NCBI GenBank assembly: GCA_007131745.1
Contig: SLPX01000095.1
Coordinates: 1 to 17,792 of the forward strand
Direction: 5' to 3'
Source: Myxococcales bacterium
Lineage (GTDB): Bacteria; Myxococcota; Polyangia; HGW-17; SLPX01
Length of the DNA stretch: 17,792 nucleotides
Part shown: one piece after another, positions 7,635 through 13,061 of the stretch
Layout of the letters: every line of letters begins with the position of its first letter
Position numbering within the stretch: the first letter of the stretch is position 1
Notes under the pieces: model-generated
What the model saw: only the letters and a program-made list of their open reading frames with translations
The model's database searches: none
Told to the model about the DNA's origin: nothing
Position numbers and translations under genes: made by a program

Positions 7635-8132
7635 ATGGCGACAAGAATATTGGGAACAGGAACCTCTCAGATCAGCATTCAGAAGAAACGCGACAGACAG
7701 ACGCCCAAGGGGGAATCAGCATTTGCAGGTGTCTTGGCCGGAGGAGCGCAGGTACTTCTTGCAGGAGCGGAAATAGCGACCGGCGTGGTGGGAGGAGGTG
7801 TTTTGACCGCAGCTTTGGCCCGGACAAGGGAGAGAATAGCCACCAGATCCGGAGGAGCGAGCGGTCCTTTGGGCGGTGGAAGCGATACGTCGGTTTCCAG
7901 GAACGCGTTGGGATCTACAACGGGCACCGGAAACCACGGATCAACAGCCGGTGCATCAAACGATTATGACGCAATGAAGAGGCTTCAGGACGAGAGCAGG
8001 GAAATGAACATGTTTTTCCTCCAACTTCAGCAGAAAATGCAGGAGGAAAACAGGCGTTTTTCCACCTTGTCCAATATTCTGAAGTCAAAGCATGATACGG
8101 CTCGTTCGGCCATAAACAACATTCGATCATGA
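7635..8132 (+). CDS. Hypothetical protein, Gly/Ala-rich with C-terminal coiled coil
   Basis: 165 residues from the ATG at 7635, which has an ideal AAGGAG ribosome site 7 nt upstream; an in-frame ATG at 7605 lacks one. No family recognised. Residues 28-62 are hydrophobic and Gly/Ala-rich (AFAGVLAGGAQVLLAG ... GGGVLTAALA), possibly one or two membrane-inserting helices. Residues 72-108 are Gly/Ser/Thr-rich and probably disordered. Residues 112-165 form a predicted amphipathic helix or coiled coil (MKRLQDESREMNMFFLQLQQ ... SNILKSKHDTARSAINNIRS). No signal peptide. A small protein with a Gly-rich hydrophobic patch and C-terminal coiled coil recalls secreted filament or translocator proteins of type III-like systems, but that is a resemblance of style only and no secretion genes are in the window. 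The next gene, 181 bp downstream on the same strand, may be a partner. Confidence 0.75.
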   Translation: MATRILGTGTSQISIQKKRDRQTPKGESAFAGVLAGGAQVLLAGAEIATGVVGGGVLTAALARTRERIATRSGGASGPLGGGSDTSVSRNALGSTTGTGNHGSTAGASNDYDAMKRLQDESREMNMFFLQLQQKMQEENRRFSTLSNILKSKHDTARSAINNIRS

Positions 8133-8142
8133 CGGCAAGGAC

Positions 8143-8204
8143 ACTGCATGCGTCCTTGATAAAACAACAGTCATGAACTGCTTTTGTTGCAATGATGATG
8201 CAAC
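8143..8204 (+). other. Three successive stem-loops in the spacer between the two hypothetical genes
   Basis: The spacer after the first hypothetical gene contains AAGGAC ... GTCCTT (6-bp stem, 9-nt loop); then AACAACAGT ... ACTG-ctt-TTGTT (4+5 bp with a 3-nt bulge, loop CATGA); then GTTGCA ... TGCAAC (8186-8191 with 8199-8204, 7-nt loop). The 3' arm of the second overlaps the 5' arm of the third, so those two cannot form together. None is followed by a U-run. They may stabilise or attenuate mRNA between the two genes. Confidence 0.35.
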
Positions 8205-8313
8205 TGGGTTAATGAATATGAACTGCGGCGACAAGGAAATCCGTGGGCGGCAACTTGTTGAAAAAGGCTCCGTGCGGGTTCTTGAATGAGCCGGAAAAGA
8301 GGCAGGTATTATC

Positions 8314-8718
8314 ATGAAAATTCAAGGTCCAGGCCCACCCAAAAAACCCCCGGTGCCCGATGGAGGGCAGGTGGAAAAGACAGGCAAGGGAGATGCTTTT
8401 TCATCTGTTTTGTCGAGTTCAACTTCGGCCGCGCGCGGAGGTGAAAGCGTAGCCCAATCGGGAAGTCCCCAGGCTGCCTCTTCGGTCTTACCCCCTGAAA
8501 GAGTTCAGAAGATTGCCGCACAAATTCGCTCTGAGAAGTTGGGTAGAAGCGAAGCGGCCGATCTTTTGGTCAGAAATGTTGTGGATGTTCAAGTGGGGGA
8601 CGGTGTTTCCAAGGAAACGGTTGAGACCATTGTCGACAGAGTCCGGGAAGTGGTCCAAACCGACCCGTTCCTGTCCAAGCAACTGGACGAGTTGTTGGCC
8701 ATGGCCGAAGATAATTGA
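8314..8718 (+). CDS. Hypothetical protein, disordered N-terminus and helical C-terminus
   Basis: 134 residues, ATG start with GAGGCAGG about 7 nt upstream. No family recognised with confidence. Residues 1-58 are rich in Pro, Gly, Ser and Ala and probably disordered (begins MKIQGPGPPKKPPVP). Residues 59-132 look all-helical: PPERVQKIAAQIRSEKLG, then a helix with AADLLVRNVV, then KETVETIVDRVREVV and FLSKQLDELLAMAE. The first helix of this part loosely recalls the VxxIxxxIxxGxY region of FlgM-type anti-sigma factors, but the Tyr and the rest of that motif are missing, so I do not assign it. It probably works with the preceding coiled-coil protein, judging by shared strand and order. It converges on cdd, 38 bp away. 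Confidence 0.75.
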   Translation: MKIQGPGPPKKPPVPDGGQVEKTGKGDAFSSVLSSSTSAARGGESVAQSGSPQAASSVLPPERVQKIAAQIRSEKLGRSEAADLLVRNVVDVQVGDGVSKETVETIVDRVREVVQTDPFLSKQLDELLAMAEDN

Positions 8719-8756
8719 TTCCAGTCAGATTCAACGGAGCAGTCAACGCTTCAAAT

Positions 8757-9164
8757 TTACTCTTTTCCCATTACGTCTTTTCGGCTGAAACTTTCGGGCA
8801 GGAGTTCCTTTAACGTGTAGCAGCGGTGATTTCCCTTGGCGTCCGATACGTAAATATCCATGTTTTCACCAAATTCTCTCAGTACCTGTCTGCATGAGCC
8901 ACAAGGTGTTCCCCCGTTTTCCGTTACCACAGCGACAGCTGATATCTTGTTTTCACCGCAGGACACGGCTTTGAAGACAGCTGTTCTTTCCGCGCAAATC
9001 GACAATGGATAGACCGCGTTTTCCACGTTGCATCCGGAATAGACTTTTCCGGATCCGGTTTTCACGGCGGCTCCGACACAGTACATCGAGTAGGGAGCGT
9101 ACGCGTTTTTTCTGGCTTTGGCCGCGTGCTCAATTAGCTCGTCCATTTCTTTCCGGTTCTCCAT
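8757..9164 (-). CDS. cdd: Cytidine deaminase
   Basis: 135 residues, normal for the short homotetrameric class. It deaminates cytidine and deoxycytidine to uridine and deoxyuridine in pyrimidine salvage (cytosol). Zinc ligands C57, C88 and C91 and the catalytic E59 are all present in CAERTA (57-62) and PCGSCRQVL (87-95). The substrate-binding strand reads SGCNVENAVYP (43-53). The ATG is preceded by GGAG and by a good promoter. The gene stands alone, facing the preceding hypothetical gene across a 38-bp gap and diverging from the membrane-protein gene. Confidence 0.97.
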   Translation of the reverse strand: MENRKEMDELIEHAAKARKNAYAPYSMYCVGAAVKTGSGKVYSGCNVENAVYPLSICAERTAVFKAVSCGENKISAVAVVTENGGTPCGSCRQVLREFGENMDIYVSDAKGNHRCYTLKELLPESFSRKDVMGKE

Positions 9165-9196
9165 TTGTTTATTTCTCCATTTTGTTTTCAGCCCTT

Positions 9197-9225
9197 ATTA
9201 TACGATACTGCGAATTTAGGTCTAA
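9197..9225 (-). promoter_or_regulatory. Promoter of cdd with consensus -10
   Basis: A perfect TATAAT on the minus strand (9202-9197) lies 17 nt after a poor -35 TTAGAC (9225-9220). Transcription from about 9190 gives a leader of about 25 nt ending at the cdd ATG. Confidence 0.55.
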
Positions 9226-9307
9226 AATTGAAAATCATGCACGAACCTGTTGTTTGTTCGCCTCAAAAGTATACTTTGCTTCCAGCGAAGCTTCATGAGA
9301 GTTTGCT

Positions 9308-9337
9308 TTGACATGCAGGCAAGGGGTCCATTATCTT
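9308..9337 (+). promoter_or_regulatory. Sigma-70-like promoter of the membrane protein / methyltransferase / cyclase operon
   Basis: TTGACA (9308-9313), 18 nt, then TATCTT (9332-9337). Expected transcription start near 9344, 32 nt before the ATG at 9376. It lies inside the longer reading frame that begins at 9250 and so argues for the 9376 start. Confidence 0.45.
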
Positions 9338-9375
9338 CCTCTGGATCTTCGGCCGATTGTTTTGTGAGAGAGAAA

Positions 9376-10230
9376 ATGACCCCGATGTCCATTTTGTTTC
9401 CGGCTTTTTTCGCAGGCGCCGTCGCAATATTGGTTACGGTCGCCATTGAAAAGTGGGGTGGTCGTGTCGGAGGGGTGATCGGCACCCTGCCTACCACGAT
9501 CGTCCCGGCAGCGATCGGGATATATGGCGGTAGCCCGGATCTAGGATCTTTCCAGGACGCCATGTTCATGACCCCGGGAGGAATTCTTTTGAACGCCGGT
9601 TTTTTGCTCCTGTGGAGGTTGCTGCCGCCCCGCCTGCCCGACTGGGGACTCGGCAAAAGGCTTTCAGCGATGATTTTTCTTTCTCTTGCACTGTGGTTTG
9701 CCGCCGCGGTGCTTGCCGTGTTGTCGATGGAGTGGGTTCGATCCCGGGTGGATGGTCTTGAATTCGCTGGTGTGGCGTTTACTCTCGGTATTGTGATCTG
9801 CGGTGTTTTGTCATGCATTAAATCGCCGCCTGCCCCTCGGGGGACGCGTAAGGTGGGAGCTGTGGCGCTTCTTTCAAGGGGGGTTCTGGCAGCCGGGGCG
9901 ATAGCAGGAGCAATATGGCTGGCATCGGCTGGAGGCGCGATCGCTGCCGGCATAGCATCTGTTTTTCCGGCCATTTTCATTACCGCGATGGTATCGCTAT
10001 GGTGGTCGCAGGGAGAAGCCGTTCAAGCCGGAGCGGTCGGGCCCATGATGTTGGGCGCTGCAAGCGTAGGCGCGTTCGCCGTGTTTTCTGCATGGACATT
10101 CCCGACGATGGGGATTTTGTTGGGTTCGATTGTTTCATGGTTTGCTTCTGCCGCCGTGGTAACGGTGCCTGCTGTATGGTGGCTGCGAAGCATGACTGCA
10201 AAAGAAAACAAGATGAAAGAGCAGGGTTGA
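9376..10230 (+). CDS. Polytopic membrane protein of unknown function
   Basis: 284 residues from the ATG at 9376 (GAGAGAG just upstream); the frame is open further upstream but without a good start. About eight to ten hydrophobic segments are visible, approximately at residues 5-24, 31-50, 66-83, 98-118, 129-147, 163-184, 186-208, 219-240, 244-258 and 258-271. No signal for cleavage. The segment GGRVGGVIGTLPTTIVPAAIGIY (28-50) with its following helix resembles GGAIAAGIASVFPAIFITAM (186-205) with its following helix, suggesting two repeated halves as in many transporters. Few charged residues lie inside helices and I see no known transport motif. It is the first gene of a probable operon; the methyltransferase begins 5 nt after its stop, so translation may be coupled. 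Confidence 0.8.
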   Translation: MTPMSILFPAFFAGAVAILVTVAIEKWGGRVGGVIGTLPTTIVPAAIGIYGGSPDLGSFQDAMFMTPGGILLNAGFLLLWRLLPPRLPDWGLGKRLSAMIFLSLALWFAAAVLAVLSMEWVRSRVDGLEFAGVAFTLGIVICGVLSCIKSPPAPRGTRKVGAVALLSRGVLAAGAIAGAIWLASAGGAIAAGIASVFPAIFITAMVSLWWSQGEAVQAGAVGPMMLGAASVGAFAVFSAWTFPTMGILLGSIVSWFASAAVVTVPAVWWLRSMTAKENKMKEQG

Positions 10231-10235
10231 TCCGG

Positions 10236-11801
10236 ATGACCAATCGCGGATCTCGAACAAACAAAACACGGAAACGAGTCCGTGAATCCCCAAAAGGCCG
10301 GAAATCCTCCCCTATCGGCTGTGGAGTCGAATTGGTTTGGCCCGGGAAAAATCAAGAACTCGACCGTTCCGCGGAAAGAGCCGGCGTCCTGTGTTCTCTC
10401 GATGTGGTCGAGATTGCGGGCGAATTCGAGATTGATGATGCATGGCGCAACAAATTGATACTCGGCGACAACAGATCGGCCGCTGCGTCTCTCTTGTCTC
10501 GCTTCGCGGGGAAGGTGGATCTGATTTACATAGATCCGCCTTTTGCCACGGGCAGTGATTTTAACTTTTCACAACGGGTGGGGTTTGAGGGGGATGAAGG
10601 GGAAAGCGGCCGGGTTTGCGGCCCGCGATCATCAAATTTTCCTGAATGGAGAGCATATTCGGATACGTGGAAGCAGGGTTTAGGTTCCTATCTTTCGATG
10701 CTCGCTGAACTCGTGGTCCTGATGAGGGATCTGCTCGGTTCCATGGGAAGCCTCATGATCCACGTGGATTACCGCTTGAACTCGCATGTCCGGCTTTTAC
10801 TGGACGAGCATTTCGGCCCCGAATGCTTTATGAACGAAATAATATGGCACTATCGCAGCGGAGGTGTTTCCAAGCGGTTTTATCCCAGGAAGCACGATTC
10901 AATCATTTGGTACGGAAAGACAGCACGGCCGTATTTTGATCCCGCGGCCGCCGCTGAACCTCGAAACAAGTGTCCGGAGTGCGGATGCATCCGCGATCGC
11001 TGGAATAACCTCAAAAAGCATGTCGACGCCGATGGGCGCATCTACAGGACAATCAAGTCAGGCAACAGGGTTTACAAGTATTATGACGATGAACCGGTGA
11101 CGGTTCCGGATGTCTGGCTCGGAATAAATCACATACAGCAAAAGGATCCCGAGCGGAGCGGCTATCCAACCCAGAAGCCGGAGAAATTGCTCAGGAGGAT
11201 CGTGGAAACTCATTGCCCTCCGGGGGGATTGGTTGCAGATTTTTTCTGTGGTTCGGGTACGACGCTGATAGCCGCGGAAAAACTCGGTCGCCGCTGGATC
11301 GGCTGCGATTCGAGCCGCTTTGCGATCCACACGACCCGAAAGCGGTTGCTGGATCCGGACGTCATGGACAACAAATCCACAAGCAACGATCCCGCGAAAC
11401 GACCGTTCGAGATCCTGGAACCGGACGGGATGGATCGGAATCCGAATCCAGGAGTTGTTTTCGATTCTGCCCTAAAGGTGGTGGGGAAAAGAAACAGTAA
11501 CAGGGTAAATGTTGTGCTGAAGGACATTGCAATCCCCGAACTGGAGGGGTTGCCCGAGGATGTACGGGCCAGAATCAGGACATGGTCCGATTGCATCGAC
11601 TATTGGGCGGTCGATTGGGAATACGACGGAACCTGTTTTGTAAACCGGTGGCAATCGTTCAGAACACCTGTAAAGCGTTCGCTTGCCCTTGAAACTCCGG
11701 TTCACGAATACGACTCTGGTGGACCACACCAGATATTCATAAAGGTCGTCGACATCCTCGGCAATGAGAGCGGCCGCGTACTCACATGGAAGGCCGTGTA
11801 A
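10236..11801 (+). CDS. Beta-class N4/N6 DNA methyltransferase with C-terminal PKD-like domain
   Basis: 521 residues from the ATG at 10236. The frame is open upstream through the previous gene, but the first supported start is this one, 5 nt after that stop. Target-base transfer motif IV, YIDPPF (98-103), precedes the AdoMet-binding motif I, FFCGSGTTLIAAEKLGRRWIG (336-356), the order of beta-class enzymes (Pfam N6_N4_Mtase). DPPF-type motifs favour adenine N6 or cytosine N4 methylation. SGYPTQKP (308-315) is the usual conserved stretch before motif I. The region between (about 190-300) should carry the target-recognition part and includes CPECGC (246-251). Residues about 421-521 form an extra domain ending in HEYDSGGPHQIFIKVVDILGN, close in pattern to the PKD beta-sandwich. 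No endonuclease gene is adjacent: an orphan methylase here. A cyclase follows 35 nt downstream. Recognition sequence unknown. Confidence 0.9.
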   Translation: MTNRGSRTNKTRKRVRESPKGRKSSPIGCGVELVWPGKNQELDRSAERAGVLCSLDVVEIAGEFEIDDAWRNKLILGDNRSAAASLLSRFAGKVDLIYIDPPFATGSDFNFSQRVGFEGDEGESGRVCGPRSSNFPEWRAYSDTWKQGLGSYLSMLAELVVLMRDLLGSMGSLMIHVDYRLNSHVRLLLDEHFGPECFMNEIIWHYRSGGVSKRFYPRKHDSIIWYGKTARPYFDPAAAAEPRNKCPECGCIRDRWNNLKKHVDADGRIYRTIKSGNRVYKYYDDEPVTVPDVWLGINHIQQKDPERSGYPTQKPEKLLRRIVETHCPPGGLVADFFCGSGTTLIAAEKLGRRWIGCDSSRFAIHTTRKRLLDPDVMDNKSTSNDPAKRPFEILEPDGMDRNPNPGVVFDSALKVVGKRNSNRVNVVLKDIAIPELEGLPEDVRARIRTWSDCIDYWAVDWEYDGTCFVNRWQSFRTPVKRSLALETPVHEYDSGGPHQIFIKVVDILGNESGRVLTWKAV

Positions 11802-11836
11802 TTGTTTTTCCGCGTTGGGGCAAGCAGGAGCTGAAG

Positions 11837-13015
11837 ATGAAAGAGCTTGAGTTATATGAACGACGTTTTCGCACGGTTTTCAGGATCGCAAAGAAAACCG
11901 CGGCATCTCTGCACATCGGGGAGATCCTTGAAATCGTCCGAGACGAAATCAAGAATGCAGTCCCCGCCGTTAAAGAAGCGTGTTTGCTTATGCTGGACCC
12001 GGACGCGCTAAAATACACCAGGCCGCTCCATTGTTCGGTGCATCAAGAGCGGATCAACTGTCAGTTCTGCAAGAGGGGCCGTTCTCTCGTGAATGAAACG
12101 ATCACGAAGATCCCGAAACCTCGAAACGAGAGTTCTTCACCCCCAAGCTCGTCTTTATCGCCGGGTGAAAACCGTCATGAGATCATTATGCCCATTATGG
12201 AAGGTGAGAACGTTCTGGCGGTCCTGGACGTGACAGCGGAACGGGGAAGCGCATTCACTGCAGATGATGAGATCATGATCCGCGATCTCGCGGAACTTGC
12301 GGAAAGCCTTATAGCCGGAGGGAGGAAACACTGGAAGACTCAACAGGAGAAACTCACCGTTGAGCGGATTCTTTCCCTTCTGAAACCTTTCGTTCCAGAG
12401 GTCGTTAGCCGCATAGTGGAACGCAATCCCGACAAACCCGAGTTGAGCAAAGAGGACAGGGATGTTTCCATCCTTTTCCTGGATGTGGCTGGGTACACAC
12501 GTATGGGCGAAACTCTTTCCCGGGACCAGGTAGGATTCCTTATAGAGAAATATTTTTCAGTTTTTCTGGACGTGATTTCCTCCTACCACGGAGACGTTAA
12601 TGAAACAGCCGGCGACGGTTTGATGTCCATATTCGGTGGTCCGCGGAGGGAAAACGCTGCACACGCGGCCGGCGCTGCCCTGGAAATTCGGCGCCGGACC
12701 GGGGATATCAACCGTGAGCTGGTGGGACGTTTTCCGCCCGTGGTCATCAACATGGGGATCAACTCCGGCACAGCGTCGGTAGGCATGACCCGTTTCGAGG
12801 GATCGCACGGAATACGAATGACTTATACTGCATCGGGCGAAACCACCAACCTGGCAGCGCGCTTGGCTGATGCGGCCCGAAACGGAGAGGTATTTATCGG
12901 ACCACAGACCGCTTTGATGTTGAAGAATGATTTTAAAATGGAATCTCTTGGTTTGATGACATTTAAAAACATTAGCCTCCCGGTGGAGGTCTACAAGCTT
13001 GAAGGAAAAAAGTGA
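11837..13015 (+). CDS. GAF domain - class III adenylate/guanylate cyclase
   Basis: 392 residues from the ATG at 11837, with AGGAG 6 nt upstream; the ATG at 11786 inside the methyltransferase has a poor ribosome site. GAF-like sensor, about 12-165, containing C66, H69, C75 and C78 (HCSVHQERINCQFC), a possible metal or redox site. A helical linker (165-205) leads to the cyclase homology domain (about 208-388). Metal-binding aspartates D216 (FLDVAGYT) and D260 (ETAGDG) are present, as are the catalytic N338 and R342 (TNLAAR). The usual purine-selecting Lys is replaced by E256, and its partner position appears to be T331, so ATP or GTP preference cannot be settled. No transmembrane segment: cytosolic. 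Last gene of the likely operon with the membrane protein and methyltransferase. Converges on the glycosidase gene (46 bp between stops). Confidence 0.92.
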   Translation: MKELELYERRFRTVFRIAKKTAASLHIGEILEIVRDEIKNAVPAVKEACLLMLDPDALKYTRPLHCSVHQERINCQFCKRGRSLVNETITKIPKPRNESSSPPSSSLSPGENRHEIIMPIMEGENVLAVLDVTAERGSAFTADDEIMIRDLAELAESLIAGGRKHWKTQQEKLTVERILSLLKPFVPEVVSRIVERNPDKPELSKEDRDVSILFLDVAGYTRMGETLSRDQVGFLIEKYFSVFLDVISSYHGDVNETAGDGLMSIFGGPRRENAAHAAGAALEIRRRTGDINRELVGRFPPVVINMGINSGTASVGMTRFEGSHGIRMTYTASGETTNLAARLADAARNGEVFIGPQTALMLKNDFKMESLGLMTFKNISLPVEVYKLEGKK

Positions 13016-13061
13016 ATCGAGAAGATCCAAAGGACGTTGTCACGGTTCGAGAACGCGGTTT

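Noticed and set aside
7605..8718. Firm assignment of the two small genes to a type III secretion system or to FlgM
   Set aside because: Only general style (coiled coil, disorder) is shared; diagnostic motifs and secretion machinery genes are missing from the window.
4188..9375. Sigma-54 promoters near the NtrC-type gene
   Set aside because: Scanned the intergenic gaps for TGGCAC-N5-TTGCA-like pairs on the plus strand and found none with both GG and GC elements properly spaced.
9222..9980. 252-codon minus-strand frame
   Set aside because: Antisense to the membrane protein and rich in Ala/Pro/Thr as expected for the reverse of hydrophobic codons; no motif.
10236..11801. Complete restriction-modification system
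   Set aside because: The methylase is clear but neighbours are a membrane protein and a cyclase; no endonuclease or helicase frame is present.
13016..13061. Terminator between the convergent cyclase and glycosidase genes
   Set aside because: Only a short GTTC-GAGAAC-like dyad and AGAACG direct repeats are present; no stable stem with U-run could be drawn.
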